Positions 15,366-22,075 of a DNA stretch of 22,917 bases are shown piece by piece. The stretch lies in NCBI GenBank assembly GCA_934096405.1, contig CAKOLW010000019.1, positions 1-22,917 on the forward strand, read 5' to 3'. Position 1 is the first letter of the stretch. Every line of letters begins with the position of its first letter. The position numbers and the translations under genes were made by a program. This DNA comes from an uncultured Bacilli bacterium. Its GTDB lineage: Bacteria > Bacillota_I > Bacilli_A > RF39 > UBA660. The notes under the pieces were generated by a model. The model had not been told where the DNA came from. It made no database searches and worked only from the letters and a program-made list of their open reading frames with translations.

Positions 15366-15388
15366 GTGAGAGAAATCTCACTTTTTAA
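15366..15388 (+). terminator. Terminator after the cotD-like gene
   Basis: AGTGAGA, short loop, TCTCACT followed by TTTT directly after the stop codon: a compact perfect hairpin with a T run. Confidence 0.85.
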
Positions 15389-15434
15389 ATGGCAAAGAAT
15401 TATTAATTAGTATTACTCATCATATTTATAGTTA

Positions 15435-15464
15435 TTGGACTTTTACTCGAATATTTGCTATAAT
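15435..15464 (+). promoter_or_regulatory. Promoter of the OLE-like RNA and oapA
   Basis: TTGGAC (15435-15440), 18 nt, TATAAT (15459-15464) with TGC before it (extended -10). The predicted start, 7 nt downstream at about 15471, is the first base of the GTGGT arm that closes the RNA. Confidence 0.8.
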
Positions 15465-15470
15465 TTAATT

Positions 15471-16039
15471 GTGGTGCAGTATCCTAGTTGATTAGTTTAT
15501 TGGGAGGACGAGCCTAAAAATTCGTTAAAGGGCACATCTGTGAAGCTTCTTGTGCTTGCTTATTACGCCCAGTTTTGGGTGAGTGCTGGAAGAGGATTCT
15601 TGGGCCAGCATAATGGCATATGTGAAAGGACCCAATTATCTTTGAGACTCATATATGTGGTAAGCCTATACACAACAGTTGAAGGACTTATTACATAATG
15701 AGATTAAACCTATCTTGCGGTTCATGCTGTGGATAGTGTAGCCTGCCTTGAGTGGACTCGGGGGATTAAGGTCTAAATAATATAAGTGGACGCATAAATA
15801 TTATTTACTGCTTATGAAACTATATCTGCAAAAAAGTGCTACCAATAAACTATCTGGAAGAAAATTCCTAGGCTGTTTGTTAATATTGGATTAAAGTGTG
15901 TACTAAGTGGCAATCAAGTCGTATAGTTGGAGACACTATAACTAATTATCTAAAGGGGAACCGCATTTTGGTAACGAAATGTATAATTAGGGGAAAACCT
16001 ACTTGACCTAAGACACAATATTTCCAGTTTTAATACCAC
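15471..16039 (+). ncRNA. OLE RNA (large structured non-coding RNA)
   Basis: About 569 nt, visibly richer in G and C than its surroundings and without a usable ORF. Structure supports an RNA. GTGGT (15471-15475) pairs with ACCAC (16035-16039) to close the molecule. TAGTTTATTGG (15493-15503) is perfectly complementary to CCAATAAACTA (15842-15852), 340 nt away. CGCCCA/TGGGTG (15566-15581) and GCTGG/CCAGC (15585-15609) are local hairpins. AAATAATAT/ATATTATTT (15775-15806) is a 9-bp stem. TATAGT/ACTATA (15922-15940) can close a GAGA loop. CTAATTAT/ATAATTAG (15942-15990) encloses a hairpin with GTAA loop at 15964-15981. Length, own promoter and an OapA-like membrane protein starting 20 nt downstream are the known arrangement of OLE RNA, a membrane-associated ribonucleoprotein RNA. 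The family call rests on size, structure and neighbour; I have not matched it to a covariance model. RNase P, tmRNA and group II intron hallmarks are absent. Confidence 0.8.
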
Positions 16040-16059
16040 ATAAAATTTAGGGAGTTAAA

Positions 16060-16596
16060 ATGAAAAGAGACATAAAATGGATAATAACAATTACAATATT
16101 ATCATTTATAATAACATTAATATTTTCGTTTGGTTCTAACACTTTACTGGAAAATGTTAATTTAATAATTGGAGTTATTATCATATTTATATTTATTTTA
16201 CTAGGAATAATCTTTGATATAATTGGTGTTGCGGTACAAAGTAGTAAAGAAGTAGCCTTTCATGCAATGGCAAGCAAGAAAGTAAAAGGAGCTAAAACTG
16301 CTAAAAAAATGTTAGCCAATAGTGATAAAGTGTCATCATTTTGTAATGATGTAATAGGTGACATCTGTAACATAATAAGTGGGTCAGCTGGTTTAGTAGT
16401 CGCATTAGAAATTGCTAATAAATTTAATATTAAAACAACCTTAGTGACACTTCTAATGGCCTCTTTAATCGCATCTCTTACAATAGGTGGTAAAGCACTA
16501 GGAAAAGGATATGCTGTAAGTCAAAGTGAATACATTGTTAGTAAAGTAACTAAAATACTTAATAAATTTGAAAAGAAAAAGAAAAAAAGAAAATAA
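16060..16596 (+). CDS. oapA: OapA-like OLE-associated membrane protein
   Basis: 178 residues with four hydrophobic segments at about 8-24, 34-57, 103-120 and 127-144. A cytosolic loop holds the most conserved-looking stretch, FDIIGVAVQSSKEVAFHAMASKKVKGAKTA, then SDKVSSFCNDVIGDICNIISGSAG, and the tail is strongly basic (NKFEKKKKKRK). The loop pattern resembles the DUF21/CorB-like domain, and OapA homologues carry such annotations. OapA binds OLE RNA and holds it at the membrane; basic segments suit that role. The ribosome binding site AGGGAG lies 6 nt before ATG, and the gene follows the RNA by 20 nt on the same transcript. OapB and OapC partners are not in the window. Confidence 0.8.
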   Translation: MKRDIKWIITITILSFIITLIFSFGSNTLLENVNLIIGVIIIFIFILLGIIFDIIGVAVQSSKEVAFHAMASKKVKGAKTAKKMLANSDKVSSFCNDVIGDICNIISGSAGLVVALEIANKFNIKTTLVTLLMASLIASLTIGGKALGKGYAVSQSEYIVSKVTKILNKFEKKKKKRK

Positions 16597-16615
16597 TGTA
16601 TATGTGTGGAGAATT

Positions 16616-18424
16616 GTGAATAAAGTGAATATTTTTAATAAAATAAAAAAATTATATAAAAAATTATCTACTTTAGGTTTCCTAAAGTATTTTTTTCATG
16701 AAGAAAATAACATCATAGTTAGTGAAAATGAAATAAAAGAATTTAATAATTTATGTGGAAAAATCGAAGGTAATTACTTAGACAATGAACAAATATCTTC
16801 AATACTTAGTAAAAGTGATAACACATTAATAATCGCAGGAGCCGGAAGTGGTAAAACAACAACTATAATAGGTAAAATAAAATACTTAATAAAAACCAAT
16901 CAATGTAAACCCGAAGACATCTTACTTTTATCTTTTACTAATGCTTCTGCTAAAGAAATGAAATTAAGAGTAAAAAAAGAAACTAATATGGAAATAGATA
17001 CATACACATTTCACAAGCTTGGTTTAGAAATAATAAAATCAACACAAAATACTAATGTTAACATATTTACAGGAGAAGTAAGTAATTTAATAATTAAATT
17101 TATAAATGAACTATTTAATGATACTTCATACTTACTTAAATTTGTTAACTATATAATAAATGATATATGTGGTTATACTAATACAACTATTGATAATAAA
17201 ATAATAAATAAAAAACATATAGATATTTATAACTACTTATACTTAAACAAAATAAAATTTACATACAAAAATATATTCTTTTTACCTAAATATAACAAAT
17301 ACATCAGGTCTTATTCTGACTTAATAAATTTAATAAATAAAGAGAAAATAATTACAAATATAAGTACTAATTTAATATGGTATCACTTATGTAACTTCAA
17401 TAGAAATATATACATGCTTATTGCTAACTCCTTTGAAACAATAATAAGTTTAATTAAAAGTAATAACTATACTATAGATGAAGTAAATAACTTAATAACT
17501 AATAAAACTAAAATAATTTTTGACTTAATAAAACCAATATATATAAAATATAACAATTACTTAAGTGAAAATAATTTAATAGACTTTAATGATATGATTA
17601 ATAAATCAACTAACTTAATTAAAACTAACAAATACATTCATCACTATAAATATGTCATAGTAGATGAATATCAAGATATCTCTATGTCTAGATATAATCT
17701 ATTACTAGCCATGAGAAATCAAAATTATTATAAACTATTTTGTGTAGGTGATGACTGGCAAAGTATATATAGATTTTCTGGTAGTGATATATCTCTCATA
17801 ACAAACTTTTCTAAATACTGGGGTCCAACATCTATTAATAGAATACAGCACACATATAGATTTTCAAGCACTCTAGCAAATATATCAGGTAAATTCATAA
17901 TGCATAACCCTAATCAATTAAAAAAGAATATAATAGGATTTAATTCAAATATTTATCCCATAGAAATAATAAATGGACTTAGTGAATTAGAAACTAAACT
18001 AAAAGACTTACCATACTATAGTAAAATATATTTACTAGGCAGATATACATTTGACATAGATATACTAAGAAAATGTAATAACTTTACATTAGAATACAAT
18101 AGATACACTAAAGATACAGACATAATATATAATAAAAGAATAGACCTAGATATAAAATTTCTAACTGCCCATAAATCAAAGGGATTACAAAGTGACTATG
18201 TAGTAATTCTAAATAACAAAGATGAACTAATGGGTTTCCCTAGTAAAGTTAAAGATTCCAATCTAGTTAATTCATTACTAGATAATAGTGATACTTATCC
18301 ATTTAGTGAAGAGAGAAGACTATTCTATGTAGCGTTAACAAGATGTAAAAAGAAAGTATACTTACTTACTGAATCCAATAACAAAAGCATATTCATTAAA
18401 TACTTAGAAAAAAATAAAAGATAG
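16616..18424 (+). CDS. SF1 DNA helicase, UvrD/Rep superfamily, helicase-IV-like
   Basis: 602 residues from GTG 16616, preceded by TGGAGA; the frame extends upstream into oapA but that start (16568) has no ribosome binding site. Motifs in order: Q motif LDNEQISSI, Walker A AGAGSGKTTT (74-83), Ia LLLSFTNASAKEM, II VDEYQDIS (349-356), III GDDWQSIYRFSGSD (378-391), IV HTYRFSS, V TAHKSKGLQSDYVVIL (519-523 HKSKG), VI RRLFYVALTRCKKKVYLL (about 567 on). GDDWQSIYRFSGSD and SFTNASAKEM are closest to DNA helicase IV (HelD of E. coli). It is about 100 residues shorter than UvrD/PcrA. The 1B/2B inserts are Asn/Ile/Lys-rich and poorly conserved. It begins 19 nt after oapA, so it may be co-transcribed with the OLE-like RNA. 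Confidence 0.9.
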   Translation: MNKVNIFNKIKKLYKKLSTLGFLKYFFHEENNIIVSENEIKEFNNLCGKIEGNYLDNEQISSILSKSDNTLIIAGAGSGKTTTIIGKIKYLIKTNQCKPEDILLLSFTNASAKEMKLRVKKETNMEIDTYTFHKLGLEIIKSTQNTNVNIFTGEVSNLIIKFINELFNDTSYLLKFVNYIINDICGYTNTTIDNKIINKKHIDIYNYLYLNKIKFTYKNIFFLPKYNKYIRSYSDLINLINKEKIITNISTNLIWYHLCNFNRNIYMLIANSFETIISLIKSNNYTIDEVNNLITNKTKIIFDLIKPIYIKYNNYLSENNLIDFNDMINKSTNLIKTNKYIHHYKYVIVDEYQDISMSRYNLLLAMRNQNYYKLFCVGDDWQSIYRFSGSDISLITNFSKYWGPTSINRIQHTYRFSSTLANISGKFIMHNPNQLKKNIIGFNSNIYPIEIINGLSELETKLKDLPYYSKIYLLGRYTFDIDILRKCNNFTLEYNRYTKDTDIIYNKRIDLDIKFLTAHKSKGLQSDYVVILNNKDELMGFPSKVKDSNLVNSLLDNSDTYPFSEERRLFYVALTRCKKKVYLLTESNNKSIFIKYLEKNKR

Positions 18425-19501
18425 CTACTTAATAGTACCACTATCATTTATTAAAAGAGTGCTATACATAAATAATATATCTTTATTATTAAAATCTATA
18501 TAATTATCTAATAATTTAGGTGATATATATCTAGTATCTACCACAGTTATTTCATTAAAACCATCTATCAAAAGAGGTATTAAACTACTTCCATAAGAAT
18601 CTCTAAACACCACTAAATCTCTCTTATTACTGTCTATATTCATATTAGTAATCTTAAGTAATGCACTAGAACCACTCAAATAAACATCATATTTATCAAG
18701 TCCATTTAATTTACTCATATTATATACACTAGTATAATTATTAGTCTCATAATTAAATACTTTACTATTCATAATACTATCATTAGTAAGAATATATAAC
18801 TTATCTACTTCATCACTTAATATCTGACTACTATAAACACCATTAAACTCACTCAAATACTCTTTACTAAAAGAACTATCTAAATTAAAATTCATCTCTT
18901 TAGACATCTTATTAACTACCTTAACAAGATTCTCTTGTCTCCAATGAGTATCAGTCTTATAATAATCTTCTAAACTTAAAATACCCATAATATCTATATA
19001 CTCTAAATTCTTAAGATTATCATTCATAATACTAATTAACTCATTATAATCTAACTTTAAATTATCACTATCTACAAAATAATTCTTATCAGGTACAATC
19101 ATATAAAAATATCTATTATTAGGATATTTTTCTTTTATTAAATTAATCTTATTACTTAAACTATCTATAGAACTTTTATTAACTTTAGAATTTTCTTTAA
19201 TAATATATCCATTATAAATATACAAATCATTATAATTATTTTTAGTATTCATCTCTAAAAATATCTTCATCTTTCTAAAATTATCTCTATTAATAAATTG
19301 ATCTGTAACATAACTATCAAACTTACTACTAAAAGTACCACTAGTTAATGAATTAAATGTTAAAGTAGGCAACTTTTCTAAACGCCTTCTTTCTGAATAA
19401 GAAATATCTGTATCTTTTTTAATTATATTAACTAACATAAAACCAATAATAATAACTAAAAACATAATAGTAATTAACTTATCTCTTAATGTATCTTTCA
19501 T
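18425..19501 (-). CDS. DHHW family protein (AlgJ/AlgX-like SGNH acetyltransferase partner)
   Basis: 358 residues. One N-terminal membrane anchor (about 9-26, ITIMFLVIIIGFMLVNII) is followed by an extracellular domain beginning SERRRLEKLPTLTFNSL...SYVTDQFINRDNFRKMKIFLE, typical of DHHW proteins. The SGNH-type catalytic residues are Asp184/His186 in KTDTHWRQEN and Ser302 in VVFRDSYGSSLIPLL. Such proteins take acyl groups exported by a partner MBOAT and attach them to cell-surface polysaccharide, as in alginate acetylation. AGGAGG overlaps the end of the MBOAT gene, 8 nt away. Its stop codon is directly adjacent to that of the convergent helicase gene, with no clear terminator between. Confidence 0.88.
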   Translation of the reverse strand: MKDTLRDKLITIMFLVIIIGFMLVNIIKKDTDISYSERRRLEKLPTLTFNSLTSGTFSSKFDSYVTDQFINRDNFRKMKIFLEMNTKNNYNDLYIYNGYIIKENSKVNKSSIDSLSNKINLIKEKYPNNRYFYMIVPDKNYFVDSDNLKLDYNELISIMNDNLKNLEYIDIMGILSLEDYYKTDTHWRQENLVKVVNKMSKEMNFNLDSSFSKEYLSEFNGVYSSQILSDEVDKLYILTNDSIMNSKVFNYETNNYTSVYNMSKLNGLDKYDVYLSGSSALLKITNMNIDSNKRDLVVFRDSYGSSLIPLLIDGFNEITVVDTRYISPKLLDNYIDFNNKDILFMYSTLLINDSGTIK

Positions 19502-19509
19502 AGTACCTC

Positions 19510-20892
19510 CTAAAATCTAAAATATAAGAATGGATTATAAGAATTATCTATTAAATATGCCGTTACAAGTATTAATAATAATACTAAGTAAATAGGTTCA
19601 ATTAAATTAATTAATTTATTAAATTGTTTATTATCTTTAAGTTTATTAATAAAGTTTTTTAATAAAGGAATTGAACTAATTATAGATAAAATTATAACTA
19701 AAGTATATCTTTTTAAATATATTAAAGTATAACTATTTACAAATTTACTTTTGTTAATAAAGAACATACCACTTAAATTACTAATAACATTCTCTCCATT
19801 AAATATAACAAAACTAATAATAACTAAAACCATAACATAAACACTTTTAAATGTACTAGGTAACTTATCAATAAACTTCTTTAACCAAAGTTTTTCTATT
19901 ACTAAAATAACGCCAAAGAATAATCCCCATATAACAAAATTCCAACTCGCACCATGCCATAGTCCAGTAAGTAACCAAACTATAAAAATATTTCTAATTT
20001 GTTTTTTAATACCATTTCTATTACCACCTAAAGGAATATACACATAATCTTTAAACCAAGAACTCAAAGACATATGCCATCTTCTCCAAAACTCAGTAAT
20101 ACTTTTTGATGTATAAGGATATTCAAAATTCTCATTAAAATGAAATCCAAACATTCTACCAATTCCTATTGCCATATCTGAATAACCTGAAAAATCCAAA
20201 TATATTTCTAAAGTATAACAAATAGCGAATAACCAATAAAATATAAATGTTTTTTCACTAGTGGAGCTAAATATATTAACTAATCTAGCAAGTTCATTCG
20301 CAAGCAAAACTTTCTTAGCTAAACCTATAATAAATCTTCTAATACCATAAGAAAAATCACTAAAACTTTGTTTTCTATCATCAAGTTCTTTATTAACAGT
20401 TTCATATCTTACTATTGGACCAGCAATTAACTGAGGAAACAAAGATACATAAGTTGCTAACTTAATAAAATTTTTCTGACATTTAACCTTACCTTTATAA
20501 ACATCAACTAAATAACTAATAATCTGAAAAGTATAAAATGATATTCCAATAGGTAAAGCCAAATTAAGTAGGCTTAACTTAGTATTAAAAATATTATTAA
20601 CATTACTTATAAAGAAATCTGAATATTTAAATATAATTAAAAGTAAAATAGGTATACATACAAACACTCTAAAAATACTCTTATCTTTATACTTATCAAT
20701 TAAAATACCACCTATATATGCAATAAAAATATCTAATAACATTAATACTACATACTTAGGCTCTCCATATATATAAAATATAAGGCTTGCTATTAAAAGA
20801 ATTAAGTTCTTATATTTTTTAGGTGTAATAAAATAAATAATTAATGTAATAGGTAAAAAATAATATAAGAAAGTTATACTATTAAATAACAT
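19510..20892 (-). CDS. MBOAT O-acyltransferase (AlgI/DltB-like)
   Basis: 460 residues with about ten to eleven membrane helices. Family motifs: LALPIGISFYTFQIISYLVDVYKG (111-134), FPQLIAGPIVRY, the DFSGYSDMAIGIGRMFGFHFNENFEYPY stretch (233-260), TEFWRRWHMSLSSWFKDYVYIPLGGNR (267-292, His273) and TGLWHGASWNFVIWGL with the catalytic His313. MBOAT proteins of this type pass an acyl group through the membrane to an extracellular transferase, here the DHHW protein encoded just downstream. The acceptor may be an exopolysaccharide or teichoic acid; no dltA/C/D genes are present. Ribosome binding site AAGGAGGA. A terminator-like hairpin separates it from the DUF4358 gene. Confidence 0.93.
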   Translation of the reverse strand: MLFNSITFLYYFLPITLIIYFITPKKYKNLILLIASLIFYIYGEPKYVVLMLLDIFIAYIGGILIDKYKDKSIFRVFVCIPILLLIIFKYSDFFISNVNNIFNTKLSLLNLALPIGISFYTFQIISYLVDVYKGKVKCQKNFIKLATYVSLFPQLIAGPIVRYETVNKELDDRKQSFSDFSYGIRRFIIGLAKKVLLANELARLVNIFSSTSEKTFIFYWLFAICYTLEIYLDFSGYSDMAIGIGRMFGFHFNENFEYPYTSKSITEFWRRWHMSLSSWFKDYVYIPLGGNRNGIKKQIRNIFIVWLLTGLWHGASWNFVIWGLFFGVILVIEKLWLKKFIDKLPSTFKSVYVMVLVIISFVIFNGENVISNLSGMFFINKSKFVNSYTLIYLKRYTLVIILSIISSIPLLKNFINKLKDNKQFNKLINLIEPIYLVLLLILVTAYLIDNSYNPFLYFRF

Positions 20893-20901
20893 AAAATTCC
20901 T

Positions 20902-20928
20902 CCTTAAAAGAAAGCACCAATAAGGTGC
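20902..20928 (-). terminator. Terminator-like hairpin between the DUF4358 and MBOAT genes
   Basis: On the minus strand GCACC, loop TTATT, GGTGC (20914-20928) is followed by TTTCTTTT. It sits after the DUF4358 stop and before the MBOAT ribosome binding site, so it could reduce readthrough into the acyltransferase genes. Confidence 0.65.
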
Positions 20929-20933
20929 ATATA

Positions 20934-21503
20934 TTAATCTGTATCTGGTATATCAAGTCCAAAACTATCTTCACTAGTTTTTTCTAGCTCTTTACCAATA
21001 TCATTATTTACATACTCTTTAAAATCTTTATAAACAAGACTAGCCCAGTCAGCATCAGCCATTACTAAGAATATAACATTGCCATTATTAGTAACATATA
21101 CTTTTTCAGCAGTAACACATATCCATTTTCCAGTATTAATATTATCTATCATCTCTTGTTTCATACTTTCAATGTTTGCATTTTCATTAACTTTAACAAC
21201 AGCGATAGAGAAAGCTTGACTTGACATTAATGGTTCAGCTACTACTAACGCTTCAACATTTTCATTAGATTTTAATCCAGTATATAAACTAACATCATCT
21301 TTATTTTTAACATCAATAGTATTAATATCTAAACTAGGTAAATTATCTTTTTCTTTCTTGATTATACTTTTTAGCATAGTTTTAATATCACTTGCACTCT
21401 TTAATGAACTTGAATTATTGTCACCTAAGTTTTTAACTACTAGAAGTGTAACGAGTACTACAACTACTACTGTAACTATACTGATTATTGTACCTTTCTT
21501 CAT
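20934..21503 (-). CDS. DUF4358 domain protein
   Basis: 189 residues from the second of two tandem ATGs (21501-21503), which is better spaced from AAAGGAG. One N-terminal hydrophobic segment (about 6-25, IISIVTVVVVVLVTLLVV) is followed by a Ser/Asn linker and an extracellular alpha/beta domain: NVEALVVAEPLMSSQAFSIAVVKV, a helix with MKQEMIDNIN, then WICVTAEKVYVTNNGNVIFLVMAD. This pattern fits DUF4358, a family of exported proteins often found next to MBOAT and DHHW genes in Clostridia-like genomes. Its biochemical role is unknown; a scaffold or regulator of surface-polymer acylation is a context-based guess. It is the first gene of the minus-strand operon. Confidence 0.72.
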   Translation of the reverse strand: MKKGTIISIVTVVVVVLVTLLVVKNLGDNNSSSLKSASDIKTMLKSIIKKEKDNLPSLDINTIDVKNKDDVSLYTGLKSNENVEALVVAEPLMSSQAFSIAVVKVNENANIESMKQEMIDNINTGKWICVTAEKVYVTNNGNVIFLVMADADWASLVYKDFKEYVNNDIGKELEKTSEDSFGLDIPDTD

Positions 21504-21533
21504 CATTTTCTCCTTTCTTTATTATCCTTCTTC

Positions 21534-21562
21534 ATTTTAACAAACTTATGCATTAAAGTAAA
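21534..21562 (-). promoter_or_regulatory. Promoter of the DUF4358-MBOAT-DHHW operon
   Basis: Minus strand TTTACT (21557-21562), 17 nt, TAAAAT (21534-21539), 28 nt before the start codon region. Confidence 0.5.
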
Positions 21563-21581
21563 CATGGATACGATATTTTTG

Positions 21582-21620
21582 TTCAAATTTGAATTTTGAT
21601 ATGGTATAATAGAAATACCA
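21582..21620 (+). promoter_or_regulatory. Promoter of the 18-codon ORF with two dyads
   Basis: The extended -10 is TGG-TATAAT (21602-21610). The perfect palindrome TTCAAATTTGAA (21582-21593) covers the -35 position, and TGGTAT / ATACCA (21602-21607, 21615-21620) is a dyad spanning the -10 and the start site. Two symmetric sites on one promoter suggest repressor control. Confidence 0.6.
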
Positions 21621-21634
21621 AAGGAGGTACTGAT

Positions 21635-21691
21635 ATGACCTACTTAAATAGTAAAACAATAGTTCGTAATAGGGGGGGTTATTATTACTAA
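21635..21691 (+). CDS. 18-codon small ORF (leader peptide or small protein)
   Basis: MTYLNSKTIVRNRGGYYY, then two consecutive stop codons TAA TAA. It has a near-perfect ribosome binding site AAAGGAGGT 5-6 nt before ATG, its own extended -10 promoter 25 nt upstream and a strong terminator 40 nt downstream, so the transcript looks devoted to this ORF. Codons 13-15 (AGG GGG GGT) contain a run of seven G, striking in such AT-rich DNA, and the peptide ends in three Tyr codons. I know no family for it. It may be a leader whose translation controls the terminator ahead of the small membrane protein and hsdM, or an independent basic micropeptide. Confidence 0.55.
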   Translation: MTYLNSKTIVRNRGGYYY

Positions 21692-21729
21692 TAACTAACC
21701 TAAAGTTTTTTGTGTACCTAAAATTTAGG

Positions 21730-21760
21730 CAGAGTTTTCAAAAGAAAACTCTGTCTTTTT
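21730..21760 (+). terminator. Strong terminator/attenuator upstream of the 90-aa protein gene
   Basis: CAGAGTTTTC (21730-21739), loop AAAA, GAAAACTCTG (21744-21753), then TCTTTTT: a perfect 10-bp stem. Just upstream CCTAAA and TTTAGG segments (around 21699-21728) can form an additional stem. No promoter is obvious between this and the next gene. Confidence 0.85.
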
Positions 21761-21785
21761 CGCGTTTAAATAAAGGAGGATTATT

Positions 21786-22058
21786 ATGACTATACTGCAA
21801 CTAATCGTGGGTGTTATATGCTTTGCACTACTAGGAGGATTTAAAGACTTAAAGAAACCCAGCAAAAAAAGCTATACAAGAAAAACAATAAAAAAACAAC
21901 CTTACTCTGAAGAAGAAATGGACCTATACAATTTAGAAGAATGGCAGAGAAAACTAGTAAGAGAAGGAAGATATGCACCATGGGGTTTCAAAAAGAAATC
22001 AACATCAGATAGTAAACTGGATAGTGGACAATATTATAAAGATGATTCAGATAATTAA
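21786..22058 (+). CDS. Small membrane-anchored hypothetical protein (90 aa)
   Basis: 90 residues. An N-terminal hydrophobic helix (about 2-18, TILQLIVGVICFALLGG) is followed by a Lys-rich segment (DLKKPSKKSYTRKTIKKQ), then an acidic to mixed region LYNLEEWQRKLVREGRYAPWGF and a hydrophilic Ser/Asp tail. The middle resembles short helical interaction segments, but I do not recognise a family. AAAGGAGGA is 6-7 nt before the ATG. The gene lies 17 nt before hsdM, within the same transcription unit, so it may be connected with the restriction-modification locus, though this is position only. Confidence 0.65.
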   Translation: MTILQLIVGVICFALLGGFKDLKKPSKKSYTRKTIKKQPYSEEEMDLYNLEEWQRKLVREGRYAPWGFKKKSTSDSKLDSGQYYKDDSDN

Positions 22059-22075
22059 AAAGGAGTGAAGAAAAA

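Noticed and set aside
15471..16039. RNase P RNA, tmRNA, group II intron or riboswitch
   Set aside because: No RNase P core motifs, no tRNA-like ends with a tag ORF, no group II domain V-like hairpin or flanking split gene, and far too long for a riboswitch. The OapA-like neighbour fits OLE better.
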